Shown here piece after piece: positions 25,624 to 35,833 of a stretch of 46,140 nucleotides of DNA. Both the position numbers and the translations under genes were made by a program. Origin of the DNA: an uncultured Clostridia bacterium (lineage in GTDB: Bacteria; Bacillota; Clostridia; Peptostreptococcales; Anaerovoracaceae). Location: the NCBI GenBank assembly GCA_944382925.1, contig CALWNX010000071.1, positions 1-46,140 of the forward strand. Direction: 5' to 3'. The notes below the pieces were generated by a model. The model saw only the letters and a program-made list of their open reading frames with translations. It searched no databases and was not told the origin of the DNA. Numbering within the stretch: position 1 is the first letter of the stretch; each line of letters starts with the position of its first letter.

Positions 25624-26202
25624 TTAAAACATTTTCGGCTCCTGCCCTTTGAGCAGGCGCATGATGTTGGCCCGGTGCTTGATGATCACGATCAGCGCCA
25701 TCGCCGAGCCCACGTAGATGAAATCCGGCTCCATGAACCAGCAGCAGAGCGGAAAAGTCAGCGCCCCCAGCAGAGAGCCAAACGACATCCTCCGCGTCAG
25801 CAAAAGACCGGCCGCCACGATCGCCAGCGCCGTCAGCGCCAGCGTCCAGTTCAGCGCCAGCAACGCGCCAAAAGCCGTGGCGACACCCTTGCCGCCCTTG
25901 AAATTGTATAAGCAGGGCCAGATGTGGCCGCAGAAAACCGCCAGCGCGCAGAACATGCCGATCGTCTCGTTGCCGAAGCGCAGTCCCAGCCACACGGCCA
26001 GCGCGCCCTTGCCGATGTCGATCACCAGCGTGATCAGCGCCGCTTTCTTGCCCAGCACCCGCAGAGCGTTGGTGGTGCCGGCATTGCCGCTGCCCTCTTT
26101 CTTGATGTCCACGCCCATGGCCTTGCCCAGCAGGATGGACGGAGAAATATTTCCTATGAAGTAGGCTGCCGCCACAAAGAGGATAAATTCCACAACTACC
26201 AT
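25624..26202 (-). CDS. plsY: Acyl-phosphate glycerol-3-phosphate acyltransferase
   Basis: A 192-residue membrane protein with five hydrophobic segments. PlsY transfers the acyl chain from acyl-phosphate (made by PlsX, encoded at 32756 in this window) to glycerol 3-phosphate. Conserved loops are visible: SGNAGTTNALRVLG (motif 1), FKGGKGVATAFG (motif 2, phosphate binding) and the C-terminal IIKHRANIMRLLKGQEPKM (motif 3). A Shine-Dalgarno GGAGGCAAGG precedes the ATG. Confidence 0.96.
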   Translation of the reverse strand: MVVVEFILFVAAAYFIGNISPSILLGKAMGVDIKKEGSGNAGTTNALRVLGKKAALITLVIDIGKGALAVWLGLRFGNETIGMFCALAVFCGHIWPCLYNFKGGKGVATAFGALLALNWTLALTALAIVAAGLLLTRRMSFGSLLGALTFPLCCWFMEPDFIYVGSAMALIVIIKHRANIMRLLKGQEPKMF

Positions 26203-26231
26203 TTCTTTTTCCTTGCCTCCACAGCTTTGAA

Positions 26232-27557
26232 CTAATCGGCCTTCTCGCCCTTCGCGCGAAAGACGAATTTGAGCGAGGTTCCTTCAAAGCCAAAGCTTTC
26301 TCTTATCTTATTCTCCAAATATCTGGAATATGAAAAATGCACCAGCTCGCGGTCGTTGACCTGGAAGCTGAACAGAGGCGGCTTGACGCCGACCTGCGTT
26401 ACATAGTATATCTTCAGCCGGCGACCCTTATCAGACGGCGGCTGCTTCATCATCATCGCGTCCATGATCAGGCTGTTGAGCTGTCCTGTCGGCACCCGCA
26501 TGGCCCTGTTTTCGGCCACCGCCTTGCAGGAAGCGAGCACCTGCTCGATGCGCTGTTTCTCTGCAACAGAGATGAAGATTATCGGCGCATAGGACATGAA
26601 CTGCAGCTCCGCCTCCAGCGCGCGGCGAAAATCGCGCATGGTATTGGTCTCCTTGACGATGAGATCCCACTTGTTGACGGCTACGACGATGCCCTTGCCG
26701 GCTTCGTGCGCCACGCCGGCAATCTTCTTGTCCTGCTCGGTCAGGCCCTCAGACGCGTCGATCATCAGCAGGCAGACGTCGCATCTTTCGATCGCGGCCA
26801 CCGCCCTGATCACGCTATAGCGCTCGATGTCCTCGCTGACCTTGCTGCGGCGGCGGATGCCGGCCGTGTCGATGAGCATATATTTTTCGCCGTCCTTTTC
26901 AAACGGCGTATCGATCGAATCTCTGGTCGTACCGGCTATCGGCGAGACGATCACGCGCTTTTCACCCAGCAGGCAGTTGACCAGCGAGGATTTGCCCACG
27001 TTGGGCTTGCCGATGACGGCGATCTTGATGTCGTCTTCTTCCTCGCTGCCGACGTCTTTGGGAAAGCTCTGCACGATCTCATCGAGCACATCGCCGAAAT
27101 TGAGCATATTGGCGGCCGAAATGGCGATCGGCTCGCCCAGGCCGAGCTCGTAAAAGTCATAGAAATCATCCGGCAGCTTGTGCGGCGCATCGATCTTGTT
27201 GACCACAAGGATCACCTTCTTGCCGGTTCTCAGCAGCATCATCGCCACCTCTCTGTCGGCCGTGGTCAGACCCTCTTTTCCGTCGGTGATGAAGAGGATG
27301 ACGTCGGCCATATCCATGGCCACCTGCGCCTGCTCTCTCATCTGTGCCAGGATCACGTCCTGACTGGCCGGCTCGATGCCGCCCGTATCGATGAGCGCAA
27401 AGTGTACGCCGTTCCATTCGGCTTCGGCGTAGATGCGATCGCGTGTCACGCCGGGAGTATCCTCCACGATGGAGACGCGGCGGCCGATTATCTTGTTGAA
27501 GAAGGTAGATTTGCCCACGTTAGGCCGCCCGACGATGGCGACTATCGGTTTACTCAT
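26232..27557 (-). CDS. der: Ribosome biogenesis GTPase Der (EngA)
   Basis: A 441-residue essential GTPase for 50S assembly. It has two tandem G domains ([18 protein letters not shown] in the first; [18 protein letters not shown] in the second) and a C-terminal KH-like domain ending in a basic tail. TAGGAGG precedes the ATG. Its start overlaps the end of ftsY by 8 bp. Confidence 0.97.
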   Translation of the reverse strand: MSKPIVAIVGRPNVGKSTFFNKIIGRRVSIVEDTPGVTRDRIYAEAEWNGVHFALIDTGGIEPASQDVILAQMREQAQVAMDMADVILFITDGKEGLTTADREVAMMLLRTGKKVILVVNKIDAPHKLPDDFYDFYELGLGEPIAISAANMLNFGDVLDEIVQSFPKDVGSEEEDDIKIAVIGKPNVGKSSLVNCLLGEKRVIVSPIAGTTRDSIDTPFEKDGEKYMLIDTAGIRRRSKVSEDIERYSVIRAVAAIERCDVCLLMIDASEGLTEQDKKIAGVAHEAGKGIVVAVNKWDLIVKETNTMRDFRRALEAELQFMSYAPIIFISVAEKQRIEQVLASCKAVAENRAMRVPTGQLNSLIMDAMMMKQPPSDKGRRLKIYYVTQVGVKPPLFSFQVNDRELVHFSYSRYLENKIRESFGFEGTSLKFVFRAKGEKAD

Positions 27558-28452
27558 CGAAAATACCTCCTATAAATTCCTGCGGCACAAATTCTTTCAG
27601 GTCATCTATGCCTTCGCCTACGCCGATGAACTTGATCGGCATGTCAAACTGATCGGCCACTGTCACGGCGATGCCGCCCTTGGCCGTGCCGTCGAGCTTG
27701 GTGATGACGATGCCGGTGATATTGGCGACGCTGCCAAACTCCTGCGCCTGCGAAACGGCGTTCTTGCCGGTCGTGGCGTCGAGCACCAGCAGGTTTTCTC
27801 TGGCGGCCTGAGGAAATTCGCGGTCGATCACGCGGTTCATCTTGGCCAGCTCGTCCATGAGATTCTTTTTGTTTTGCAGGCGTCCGGCCGTATCGCAGAT
27901 CAGCACGTCGATATTCTTGGCCTTGGCTGACTGGATCGCGTCAAAGATCACCGCCGAAGGGTCGGCACCCTCCTGATGTCTGACGACGTTAACGCCGTTG
28001 CGCTCCCCCCAGATCGCAAGCTGCTCGGCTGCCGCGGCTCTGAAAGTGTCCGCCGCCGCCAGCATCACGCTCCTGCCCTCTTTTTTAAGCCTGTGCGCCA
28101 GCTTGCCGATGGTCGTCGTCTTGCCGCCGCCGTTGACGCCGATGACGAGGATGATCAGCGGACTGTCTGCGCACAGCTCCTGCCGCTGTCCCTTGTCGAC
28201 CAGCGCAATCATGATCTCCTTGAGCGCGCCGGTAACGCCGGCCGGTTCGGTGATATTCCGGCTCTTGATCTTCTCGCGCAGGCCTTCCATGATGTTCATG
28301 GTGGTTTCCATGCCTATATCCGAGGTTATGAGAATTTCTTCCAGCTCGTCCATCAGATCTTCGTCGACGCTGGCGCGCGCCATCACGGCGTCGGCGATCT
28401 TTTCCGACAGACGGCCGAAGAAGGATTTCTTTTCTTTGGCAAATAGTGACAT
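27550..28452 (-). CDS. ftsY: Signal recognition particle receptor FtsY
   Basis: A 300-residue SRP GTPase that docks ribosome-nascent-chain complexes at the membrane. It has the N domain (residues 1-85) followed by the G domain with [41 protein letters not shown] and the closing [14 protein letters not shown]. The long acidic A domain of enterobacterial FtsY is absent, as usual in Firmicutes. The start has AAGGGGA upstream. It lies 44 bp after smc; ylxM and ffh, often next in Firmicutes, are not here. Confidence 0.97.
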   Translation of the reverse strand: MSLFAKEKKSFFGRLSEKIADAVMARASVDEDLMDELEEILITSDIGMETTMNIMEGLREKIKSRNITEPAGVTGALKEIMIALVDKGQRQELCADSPLIILVIGVNGGGKTTTIGKLAHRLKKEGRSVMLAAADTFRAAAAEQLAIWGERNGVNVVRHQEGADPSAVIFDAIQSAKAKNIDVLICDTAGRLQNKKNLMDELAKMNRVIDREFPQAARENLLVLDATTGKNAVSQAQEFGSVANITGIVITKLDGTAKGGIAVTVADQFDMPIKFIGVGEGIDDLKEFVPQEFIGGIFDE

Positions 28453-28496
28453 CTCCTGTTCCCCTTTCTGCTTGTTCCTGTCCTTGCCGCGGCAAA

Positions 28497-31400
28497 TTAC
28501 AGCTCGAAATCGTCGCCCAGCCGCAGCGAAAGCACCTTGGAAATGCCTCTTTCAGGCATGGTCACGCCGTACAGCACGTCGGCATATTCCATGGTCGCCT
28601 TCTGGTGAGTGATGACGGCAAACTGTATGTCGCGGAAGCTGCGCAGGTATTTGGCGAAGCGTTCTATGTTCATATCGTCGAGCGCGGCCTCCACCTCGTC
28701 GAGGATGCAGAACGGCGTCGGCGTCGTCTTCAGCACCGCGAACATCAGAGCGATGGCGGTCATCGTCTTTTCGCCGCCCGACATGAGGTTGATGTTCTGC
28801 AGCTTCTTGCCCGGCGGCTGCGCGATGATCTCGATGCCGGCAGAAAGCGGATCGTCCTCGTTGTCAAGCCGCAGCTCGGCATGTCCGCCGCCGAACATGG
28901 CCTTGAAGATATGCTCGAAATTCTCCACCACCTGATCGAAGTTGCTCTTGAACTTGCTCTTGATGGTCTTTTCCATGTCCGCGATGATCTCCTCAAGCTG
29001 CTCCATGGCGCTGGTGATGTCGCTGCGCTGAGCGGTGAGAAATTCGTAACGCTCGCTGACCTTTTCGTATTCCTCGATCGCGCCGACGTTGACGTCCCCC
29101 AGCTCGCGCAGACGGTTTCTGATCTCCCGGCTCTCGCGCTGGGCCGCGGACATGACGAAATCCTCCTTGCGGTAGTCGAGCGCCGCCAGATAGGAAATCT
29201 CAAAATCCTCCCACAGCTTCTCCTTGAGCGAATCGAGCTGGGCTTCGTTCTTGGCCTGCCTGATCTCCTCGCGGTACTTCTGATCCTGGCAGGAATTGAG
29301 CCTCTCAAGCGCCTCCGCCTGACGGGCGCTGAGCGCTTCCAGCCTGGCCGAAAGCTCCGTGCGCTCTTCAGTCAGACCGGCGATATATTCCTCCAGCGCC
29401 GTCTTTTCTTCCTGTTTGTTTCTGATCTTTTCCTCAGCATTTTCAGATCCGGAGATAAGCTGCTGCTTCTCGCTGCCCAGAGCCGAAAGCTCCAGCTCTC
29501 TGGCTTCTCTCTGCGCTGTCAGGTCGCCGGCGGCAGCTTCTATCCTTTCGATCATCTGCGTCATGCTCATAAGTCTTTCGTCGAGGCTGTTCTTCTCGAT
29601 GCGCACGCCGATGATCTTTTCTGCCGCTTCTTCTGTCTGCTGTTTGATGTGCTCCTGCTTTTCGAGCAGCGCTGCAATCGCCTTTTCCAGCTCCCGGCCC
29701 TGCTCGCGGCATTTCCCGGCCTGCTGCTCAAGCTCCTTCGTCATGCGCTCGGCATTGGCGTAATCTTCATCCACGGCCGCAAGCTGCCGGCTGCGGCTGA
29801 GCGAACCGGCGCCGAGCTCCTCGTTCAGCTCCCGGGCCGCTTCGATGCGCGAATCGAGCCCGCGCAGACTGAGCGCAAGCTCTCTTTCTGCCGTCTCCTG
29901 TTCTGCGAGCAGGCGGCTGTCTTCTGCCAGCGTGCGGCCCAGCTCTTCCTGCTCCTTCTGGCAGGCCATGAGCTCCGCTTCGAGCCCTTTGAGCTTGTCC
30001 GCCAGCTTGTCGATCTCTCCTCTTCTCTCCAGCAGGTTGGCCGTCGCGTTCTTATAGCGGCCGCCGGTGATAGCGCCGCTGGCGTTGACGACCTCGCCCT
30101 CCAGCGTGACGAAGCGCACGCCGGAGCCGGCCTTCTTGGAAAGAGCGATAGCGTCCTGCATGGTCTTAACGATCGCCGTCCGGCCGAGTAGATAATCGAA
30201 GACGCCCTTGTATCTTGCCTCAAATTCTATCAGCTCGCAAGCCAGCCCTTCATAGCCGGCGTCCGCAGTCACGGCAGCCGGCAGCTGCGCCCGGCTTCCC
30301 CTGATCGATTCAACCGGCAGGAAGGTCAGTCGTCCGGCTCTGTTTTCCTTTAAGACGCTGACGGCCTTCTTGGCGTCCTCGTCGCGGCGGCAGACGATGT
30401 TCTGCATCGCCGCTCCCAGCGCCGTCTCCACCGCCGTCTCCAGACCGCGCGGCACCTTCATGAGATCGGCCGCCACGCCTTCTATGCCGGCCAGGCCGCT
30501 CTTCATGATAAATCTGACGGCCCCGTTATAGCCTTCGTAATTGGCCTCCATCTCTTCGATCGTCTTCTTGCGCCCCGAAAGCTGGCTGATCTGTATCTGC
30601 AGGCGGCCGCGTTCAGTCTCCAGCTCGCGCCGCCGCGCCTTTGCTTTTTCCACGCTCTCCCTCAGCGTCTGCGCCGAAGCAGCGGCAGATGCAAGCTGCC
30701 CGTTAAGCTCCTCTTTCTCCGCTTCGTGTCTGGCCAGCTCGCTTTGGGCTGCCTCTTCATTTTCGCGGAAGCGCTGTTCTTCGGCCAGCAGCTGCTCTTT
30801 TCTCTGCTGCAGAGATTCCTTATAGCTCTCCATGCTCCTGGCCTCGCTGGTCTTGGCCGCGCTCTCATTATAGAGGGCGTACATCCTGTTGCGGCTGTCG
30901 TCGGCTTCCTCCGCCGCCCGGGCCGCCTCCACGGTGATCTGCTCGTATGCGGCGATGCAATCGTCCAGCTTTTTCTGTATCTCGGCCAGCTCCTTTTCCG
31001 CTTCGCCGCGGCCCGTCTTGAGCTCGGCGGCGTTAGTCAGCTCGCGCTCCTCGCGTTCCTTATAGGAAACGATTTCTTCCTGCAGCCTGGCCAGGTCCTT
31101 GTCGATGGAGCTGAGCCTTTCGGCATCGACGCTGCTCTTGCTGGTGAGCGTGTTGATCTCCTCCACGCTGGCCAGCAGCCGGTTGCGCGCCTCGTCGGAA
31201 AGCCGTCCCAGCTCGTCGGCCCTGCTGCGGCCGCCGGCGGCCTCTTCGTCGAGCGCCTTCTTCTCTGCCGTCAGCTTCTCTATCTGCACGGACAGCTCGC
31301 CTATATCGTCACAGGCCGTTTTGCCGGCCTCCTCCAGTTTTTCGATATTGCGCAGGGTGATATTGATCTCCAGCTCCTTGAAGCGGTCTCGAAGCCCGAT

Positions 31401-32045
31401 GTATTCGCGGGCTTTGACGCTGTCCTCTCTGAGGCCGTCGATGCGGCCTTCGATCTCGCTGATGATGTCATTGACCCTCTCCAGATTGGCGGAGGCCGAA
31501 GCAAGCTTGCGCTCCGATTCAGCCTTTCTGCTCTTGTACATGACGACGCCGGCTGCTTCCTCGAAGATCTCTCTTCTGCTTTCCGGTTTGCTGCCCACGA
31601 TGTCGGCGATCTTGCCCTGTCCGATGATCGAATAGCCGTCGACGCCGATGCCGGTGTCCATGATCAGCTCTCTGATGTCGCGCAGGCGGCACTGATTGTT
31701 GTTGATCAGGTATTCGCTCTCGCCGGAGCGGTACATGCGCCTGGTGATGGCCACCTCATTGTAGTCTATGGGCAGCGTGCCCTCGGAGTTGTCGATCACC
31801 AGCGTCACCTCAGCCATGCCGCGCGATTTGCGGCTGGCCGTACCGGCAAAGATCACTTCTTCCATCTTACCTCCGCGCAGCATCTTGGGACTCTGCTCGC
31901 CCAAAACCCAGCGGATGGCGTCGCTGATATTGCTCTTGCCGCTGCCGTTTGGGCCCACTATACAGGTCACGCCTTCGTGAAACTCGATCACCGCCGGTTC
32001 GGCGAAGGACTTAAACCCGTGCATTTCCAGTCTTTTAAAGTACAT
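28497..32045 (-). CDS. smc: Chromosome segregation ATPase SMC
   Basis: A 1182-residue condensin subunit. Residues 31-39 are Walker A (GPNGSGKSN), then long coiled coil, a hinge around residues 500-650 ([20 protein letters not shown]), the returning coiled coil, and the C-terminal head with signature [14 protein letters not shown] and Walker [14 protein letters not shown]. With ScpA and ScpB it compacts and helps segregate the chromosome. The signature carries Met-Ser-Gly-Gly-Glu-Lys-Thr where LSGGERALTA is more usual, a mild variation. Its start overlaps rnc by 11 bp. Confidence 0.97.
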   Translation of the reverse strand: MYFKRLEMHGFKSFAEPAVIEFHEGVTCIVGPNGSGKSNISDAIRWVLGEQSPKMLRGGKMEEVIFAGTASRKSRGMAEVTLVIDNSEGTLPIDYNEVAITRRMYRSGESEYLINNNQCRLRDIRELIMDTGIGVDGYSIIGQGKIADIVGSKPESRREIFEEAAGVVMYKSRKAESERKLASASANLERVNDIISEIEGRIDGLREDSVKAREYIGLRDRFKELEINITLRNIEKLEEAGKTACDDIGELSVQIEKLTAEKKALDEEAAGGRSRADELGRLSDEARNRLLASVEEINTLTSKSSVDAERLSSIDKDLARLQEEIVSYKEREERELTNAAELKTGRGEAEKELAEIQKKLDDCIAAYEQITVEAARAAEEADDSRNRMYALYNESAAKTSEARSMESYKESLQQRKEQLLAEEQRFRENEEAAQSELARHEAEKEELNGQLASAAASAQTLRESVEKAKARRRELETERGRLQIQISQLSGRKKTIEEMEANYEGYNGAVRFIMKSGLAGIEGVAADLMKVPRGLETAVETALGAAMQNIVCRRDEDAKKAVSVLKENRAGRLTFLPVESIRGSRAQLPAAVTADAGYEGLACELIEFEARYKGVFDYLLGRTAIVKTMQDAIALSKKAGSGVRFVTLEGEVVNASGAITGGRYKNATANLLERRGEIDKLADKLKGLEAELMACQKEQEELGRTLAEDSRLLAEQETAERELALSLRGLDSRIEAARELNEELGAGSLSRSRQLAAVDEDYANAERMTKELEQQAGKCREQGRELEKAIAALLEKQEHIKQQTEEAAEKIIGVRIEKNSLDERLMSMTQMIERIEAAAGDLTAQREARELELSALGSEKQQLISGSENAEEKIRNKQEEKTALEEYIAGLTEERTELSARLEALSARQAEALERLNSCQDQKYREEIRQAKNEAQLDSLKEKLWEDFEISYLAALDYRKEDFVMSAAQRESREIRNRLRELGDVNVGAIEEYEKVSERYEFLTAQRSDITSAMEQLEEIIADMEKTIKSKFKSNFDQVVENFEHIFKAMFGGGHAELRLDNEDDPLSAGIEIIAQPPGKKLQNINLMSGGEKTMTAIALMFAVLKTTPTPFCILDEVEAALDDMNIERFAKYLRSFRDIQFAVITHQKATMEYADVLYGVTMPERGISKVLSLRLGDDFEL

Positions 32046-32769
32046 CTATTTCTTTTCTCCTCTTCAGAGTTTCTATCGCGGCTCTGGCCGCGTTCTGTTC
32101 GGCTTCCTTCTTGCTCTTGACGCTGCCGCGTCCCAGCAGCTCCTGCCGGCAGGAAAGGCTCACGTAAAAGGTCTTGTCGTGCGCCGGCCCTTCTTCTCTT
32201 TCGATGCTGTAAATCAGCTCGGCATGCCTGTCCAGCTTCTGCATCAGCTCCTGCACCTCCGACTTGTAATCGGAAAAAAGCTGGCCTGCCTCTGCCTTCT
32301 TCAGGAGCTGGGCAAAGGAGCGCAGCACGAAAGCTCTGGCCGCGTCGTAGCCGGCGTCGAGGAACATCGCCCCGATCACGGCCTCCAGAGCGTCGGCCAG
32401 AATAGACGGCTTTTGCCTCCCTCCGGCCAGCTCTTCGCCGTGCCCCAAATACAGGTAGTCGCCCAAATCGCAGGCGGCCGCCACCGCAGCCAGCGAGCGT
32501 TCGCAGACCACCAGCGCTCTCGTCTTGGTAAGCCTGCCCTCCGTGCCCTGCGGCAGACGGCGGAAAAGCTCTTCGCCCACGATGGCGTCGAGCAGCGCGT
32601 CGCCGAGAAACTCAAGCCGCTCGTTGTCCTGATGACGTGTATTCTTTTCCTTGTTGTAGGAGCTGTGCGTGAGGGCCATTTCCAGCAGACTGCCGTCCCG
32701 GAAATGATAGCCCAGCTTTTCTTCCAATGCGTCTAATGCGCGGAAATTTTCTTCCTTAAAATTTGTCAT
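32035..32769 (-). CDS. rnc: Ribonuclease III
   Basis: A 244-residue double-strand-specific RNase that processes rRNA and mRNA. The nuclease domain has the signature NERLEFLGDALLD (near residue 47) and the second metal site in ADALEAVIGAMFLD. The double-stranded-RNA-binding domain covers about residues 168-240, ending in SKKEAEQNAARAAIETL. The start overlaps plsX by 14 bp and has no strong Shine-Dalgarno, so translation is probably coupled. Confidence 0.96.
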   Translation of the reverse strand: MTNFKEENFRALDALEEKLGYHFRDGSLLEMALTHSSYNKEKNTRHQDNERLEFLGDALLDAIVGEELFRRLPQGTEGRLTKTRALVVCERSLAAVAAACDLGDYLYLGHGEELAGGRQKPSILADALEAVIGAMFLDAGYDAARAFVLRSFAQLLKKAEAGQLFSDYKSEVQELMQKLDRHAELIYSIEREEGPAHDKTFYVSLSCRQELLGRGSVKSKKEAEQNAARAAIETLKRRKEIDVL

Positions 32770-33781
32770 TTTCGCTCAAAGTGATCTCTTCGATTTCCAG
32801 GACAGAATTCTGGATGATGTCTACGACCTTTTCCTCTGCATAAGGTACGGCCTTGATGATAGTATTTTTGACAGCGTTGGCATTGGAGGAGCCGTGCATC
32901 TTGACGATCGGCCCTCTCACTCCGAGAATCGGCGCGCCGCCGTATTCTGAATAGTCGAATTCCTGCTTCATTTCTCTGATCTTGTCAAGAAGCAGAGCCG
33001 CTCCCAGCTTGGCCTTGACGCCGGCTGTAAATCTGGCCTTGAGCGTCTTCATCATCTGCAGGGCCATGCCCTCGGTCAGCTTGAGCAGCACATTGCCCGA
33101 AAAGCCGTCCGTCACGATGACGTCGCAGGCTCCGGCCGGCACGTCCCGGCCCTCGACATTGCCGATGAAGTTCATATCGCTCTGCTCGAGCAGGCTGTAG
33201 GCGGCCTTGGTCAGCGTCGAGCCCTTGGAAGCCTCCGCGCCGATGTTGACCAGTCCGACCGTCGGGTTCTTACGCCCGAGGACCTTTTCCATGTAGATGT
33301 TGCCCATGATGCCGAATTCGAGCAGATTGTTCGGTTTACAGTCGGAATTGGCGCCGGCGTCCACCAGAAGCGAGGCGCGGCCGCCGATGATCGGATAGAC
33401 GGATGCCAGCGCCGGTCTGTCTATGCCCGGGATTCTTCCAAGAATGAACAGCCCGCCGGCCAGCAGCGCTCCCGTGCTGCCCGCCGAAACGAAGATGTCG
33501 CCTTCGCCGTTTTTAACCATGTTGATGCCCTTGACGATCGAAGAGTCCTTCTTTGATCTGACCGCTCTGACGGGCGCTTCCTCGTTGGAAATCACCTCCG
33601 TCGCATCGATGATGCTGATCTTCTCTGCCTCATAGCTGTGCTTTTTCAGCTCTGCCGCAAGAAGCTCTTCTTTTCCTATCAGTGCTATGTGATGCGGTAT
33701 GGCTCTGCTGGCCAGCACTGCGCCCTCGACTACTGCGGCCGGCGCATTGTCTCCGCCCATTCCGTCTACGATGATCTTCAT
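32756..33781 (-). CDS. plsX: Phosphate acyltransferase PlsX
   Basis: A 341-residue peripheral membrane enzyme converting acyl-ACP and phosphate to acyl-phosphate for PlsY. Family features: IIVDGMGGDNAP at the start, VSAGSTGALLAGG, DAGANSDCKP, GRDVPAGACDVIVTDGFSGN and GVRGPIVKMHGSSN. AAAGGAGG lies before ATG 33781, so the 25 extra upstream codons are rejected. It leads the plsX-rnc-smc-ftsY-der-plsY-gpsA-miaB run. The fab genes and acpP that often sit between plsX and rnc are absent here. Confidence 0.96.
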   Translation of the reverse strand: MKIIVDGMGGDNAPAAVVEGAVLASRAIPHHIALIGKEELLAAELKKHSYEAEKISIIDATEVISNEEAPVRAVRSKKDSSIVKGINMVKNGEGDIFVSAGSTGALLAGGLFILGRIPGIDRPALASVYPIIGGRASLLVDAGANSDCKPNNLLEFGIMGNIYMEKVLGRKNPTVGLVNIGAEASKGSTLTKAAYSLLEQSDMNFIGNVEGRDVPAGACDVIVTDGFSGNVLLKLTEGMALQMMKTLKARFTAGVKAKLGAALLLDKIREMKQEFDYSEYGGAPILGVRGPIVKMHGSSNANAVKNTIIKAVPYAEEKVVDIIQNSVLEIEEITLSENDKF

Positions 33782-33934
33782 CTTATGTCCTCCTTTGCTG
33801 CCGCTCAGGACTTTTGCCGGGCACGGGCAGCCGGCCGGCCTGTCGTCTGAGCGCAAGACATATTTATAGTTATTTTATAATAACACAAAAACATAAAAAA
33901 GCCAAGACATATAGCAGTCCGGCTTTAATTCGTG

Positions 33935-33940
33935 TATAAT
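33935..33940 (+). promoter_or_regulatory. Probable -10 of the azlCD promoter
   Basis: A perfect TATAAT lies 37 nt before the azlC TTG start. A matching -35 is not evident, which suggests a regulator-dependent promoter. The 195-bp gap to divergent plsX contains nothing else that I can name. Confidence 0.4.
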
Positions 33941-33976
33941 ATTACGGCAAACCTTGCGCACAAGGAGGATAGGACT

Positions 33977-34708
33977 TTGCAGACAAAACGAAGCAAATAC
34001 CTGCCGGCGCTGGCGGCGGCTTTTCCCTATACGCTGCCGATCTTTGCCGGTTTCTGGTTTCTCGGCCTTACATACGGCATCTATATGAACGTCAGCGGCT
34101 TTTCTTTCTGGTATCCGATGCTGATGAGCCTGACCATTTTCGCCGGCTCCGTCGAATTCGTGACCGTCAACCTGCTGATGGGCTCCTTCAACCCCCTGCA
34201 GGCTCTGGTGATGACGCTGATGATCAACGCCCGCCATCTTTTTTACGGTCTCTCGATGCTGGACAAGTTTAAAGGACTGGGTGCCAAGAGGTTCTATCTC
34301 ATCTTCGGCATGTGCGACGAAACCTTTTCCATCAATTACACGGCCGCCATTCCCAAGGACATAGACCGCGGCGCTTTCATGTTCTGGGTGACTTTTCTCA
34401 ATCACATGTACTGGTTCACCGGCTCCACGCTGGGCGGCCTCTTGGGCTCGCTCCTGACCTTCGACACCGAAGGGCTCGAATTCGTGATGACCGCCATGTT
34501 CACCGTCATTTTTCTGGAGCAGTGGCTCAAGGACCGCGACCACACCAGCGCGCTCCTGGGGCTGACGCTTTCGGCGCTCTGCCTTTTCGCCTTCGGCGCC
34601 GAGAGCTTTATCATCCCGGCCATGCTGGCGATTCTGGCCGCGCTGACACTTCTGCGCCGGCCGCTGGAAAGAAAGGAGGCACAGGATGACTTCTCTGACC
34701 ATAACTGA
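33977..34708 (+). CDS. azlC: Branched-chain amino acid exporter, large subunit AzlC
   Basis: A 243-residue membrane protein with seven to eight helices. The AzlC family forms a two-subunit exporter with AzlD (also called BrnFE) for leucine, isoleucine, valine and analogues. Family landmarks: [41 protein letters not shown] and FGMCDETFS. The start is TTG at 33977, supported by AAGGAGG 8 nt upstream. It overlaps azlD by 23 bp. No AzlB-type regulator is adjacent. Confidence 0.92.
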   Translation: MQTKRSKYLPALAAAFPYTLPIFAGFWFLGLTYGIYMNVSGFSFWYPMLMSLTIFAGSVEFVTVNLLMGSFNPLQALVMTLMINARHLFYGLSMLDKFKGLGAKRFYLIFGMCDETFSINYTAAIPKDIDRGAFMFWVTFLNHMYWFTGSTLGGLLGSLLTFDTEGLEFVMTAMFTVIFLEQWLKDRDHTSALLGLTLSALCLFAFGAESFIIPAMLAILAALTLLRRPLERKEAQDDFSDHN

Positions 34709-35021
34709 GCAGATCATCACCGTGGCAATGGTCGTGCTGGGCACGATGATCACACGCTTTCTGCCCTTCCTCATCTTTCCCACGGATAAAACGCCGCCCC
34801 GCTACGTTCAGTATCTGGGCCGCTTTCTGCCGGCGGCGGTCTTCGGCCTGCTGGTCGTCTACTGTCTGCGCAACGTGAACTTTCTGGCCGGCAGCCACGG
34901 CCTGCCGGAGCTGATCTGCATCGCCTTCGTCGTGCTTTTGCACCTCTGGAAGCGGCAGATGCTCTTATCCATCGCCGGCGGCACGGTCCTCTACATGCTG
35001 CTTTTGCAGCTCGTGTTCTGA
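34686..35021 (+). CDS. azlD: Branched-chain amino acid exporter, small subunit AzlD
   Basis: A 111-residue protein with four hydrophobic segments, the usual AzlD size, including [10 protein letters not shown] near residue 23. It is encoded 23 bp inside azlC with its own GGAGG, so the two subunits are made together. With the liv uptake operon and ilvE nearby it forms a second branched-chain amino acid locus in the window. Confidence 0.92.
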   Translation: MTSLTITEQIITVAMVVLGTMITRFLPFLIFPTDKTPPRYVQYLGRFLPAAVFGLLVVYCLRNVNFLAGSHGLPELICIAFVVLLHLWKRQMLLSIAGGTVLYMLLLQLVF

Positions 35022-35070
35022 CAGCCGGCAGCGCCGGAGCCCGGCGTTCTGATGCTGATCTGCTGATCCC

Positions 35071-35095
35071 GCGCCGGGGCCGGAGGCCCCGGCGC
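35071..35095. other. Strong GC hairpin after azlD
   Basis: GCGCCGGGGCC, loop GGA, GGCCCCGGCGC: an 11-bp perfect stem 50 bp after the azlD stop. No T-run follows on either strand, so it is a possible RNA-stabilising or Rho-assisted end and not a classical terminator. Confidence 0.6.
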
Positions 35096-35117
35096 AGTCA
35101 CAGCCAAGAGCTATTCT

Positions 35118-35413
35118 ACCCTGCTAAATCGTCTAAATCACGCCTCGCGGCAGGGGCGCCCCCTACCAAACAGGCGTTTTGCCAGTGGTTTAGCAGGGGC
35201 AGCCCCTACCAAACAGCTTATATTCATGTACTTTAGCAGGGGGCGTTCCGCATAAAAACACCGATTATACGATGAAAGTACGTTCAAATTCACCGAAATG
35301 GCGCTCTATTGCCTCATTTTCACATTTGCTGCCCCTGCTAAACGTGCTTTGAGATGTGGGTTTAGCAGGGTTTGCCCCTGCTAAAATTTCTTAAACAGAT
35401 GCCCTGGCAGGTG
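35118..35413. repeat. Array of 39-40 bp inverted-end elements, family II (5 copies)
   Basis: Units at 35118..35156, 35160..35199, 35203..35242, 35332..35371 and a decayed one at 35375..35413. Left arms are CCCCTGCTAAAC or CCCCTACCAAAC, right arms GTTTAGCAGGGG or near variants, and the interior is always 15-16 bases of unrelated sequence. Adjacent units are separated by exactly 3 bases (43-bp period). The 89 bases 35243..35331 have no recognisable unit. A sixth, single copy is upstream of clpB (11885..11923). This array fills most of the gap between azlD and tRNA-Ala; no gene is seen. Confidence 0.78.
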
Positions 35414-35472
35414 AAGGCAAATTGCCTCGTCCTGATTCAGCTTTACTTTAACGCACTTTTTTAAAAAACTGC

Positions 35473-35501
35473 TTGCGCTTTACTTTCCAATATGATATAA
35501 T
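35473..35501 (+). promoter_or_regulatory. Promoter of tRNA-Ala
   Basis: TTGCGC (35473..35478), 17 nt, TATAAT (35496..35501), 13 nt before the mature tRNA. Confidence 0.7.
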
Positions 35502-35513
35502 GCTATTCGTCGC

Positions 35514-35589
35514 GGGGCATTAGCGCAGCTGGGAGCGCGTTTGACTGGCAGTCAAGAGGTCAGGGGTTCGAGCCCCCTATGCTCCACCA
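35514..35589 (+). tRNA. tRNA-Ala (anticodon GGC)
   Basis: A 76-nt cloverleaf. The acceptor stem is GGGGCAT/ATGCTCC with discriminator A and encoded CCA; the third pair is G-U, the main identity element of tRNA-Ala. The D-stem is GCGC/GCGC. The anticodon loop CTGGCAG gives GGC, reading GCC (and GCU). The T-arm is AGGGG TTCGAGC CCCCT. Confidence 0.95.
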
Positions 35590-35597
35590 CAACAAAC

Positions 35598-35634
35598 AAG
35601 AGACGGTTTTTCGCCGTCTCTTTCTCGTTTTTGT
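35598..35634 (+). terminator. Terminator of tRNA-Ala
   Basis: GAGACGG, a T-rich loop, CCGTCTC, then TTTCTCGTTTTT. Confidence 0.75.
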
Positions 35635-35647
35635 AAGCGCCCCGGGC

Positions 35648-35700
35648 TCGAACCCGAGAGGGCGCGAGCGTCCGCGATAAGCTCCGGGGGAGCTTATCGC
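35648..35700. repeat. Post-tRNA module after tRNA-Ala
   Basis: TCGAACCCGAGAGGGC shares TCGAACCCG-N-GAGGGC with the module after tRNA-Thr. GGGCTCGAACCC (35644..35655) is an inverted copy of this tRNA's T-arm core. A 12-bp perfect hairpin GCGATAAGCTCC/GGAGCTTATCGC with loop GGG follows (35674..35700), then AGCGAGCGGTCCGC. Confidence 0.6.
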
Positions 35701-35785
35701 AGCGAGCGGTCCGCAGCCGAGCGAAGCGAGGCAAGGACGCAGCCTGCGAGCAGATCATATTTTAAAAAGCGAAGCAGGCGGTCGT

Positions 35786-35833
35786 GCCCCCTATGCTCCA
35801 CCACAACAAACAAGAGACGGTTTTCGCCGTCTC
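35786..35833 (+). repeat. Second copy of the tRNA-Ala 3' end and terminator
   Basis: Bases 35786..35833 repeat 35572..35620 (T-arm 3' half, acceptor end, CCA, spacer and terminator) with a single one-base deletion in the T-run. The copies are 214 bp apart, with the post-tRNA module between them. There is no 5' half, so this is not a second tRNA gene. It could be an att-type footprint or the remains of a tRNA tandem duplication. Confidence 0.85.

Noticed and set aside
28446-30191. A 581-codon plus-strand ORF opposite smc
   Set aside because: Antisense shadow of smc: no ribosome site, no family resemblance, and smc is complete on the other strand. The same applies to the long antisense frames at 9107-10402 (clpB), 7170-8438 (MATE), 26337-27575 (der) and 30726-32120 (smc).
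35786-35833. A second tRNA-Ala gene
   Set aside because: Only the 3' part and terminator are present; D-arm and anticodon arm are missing.
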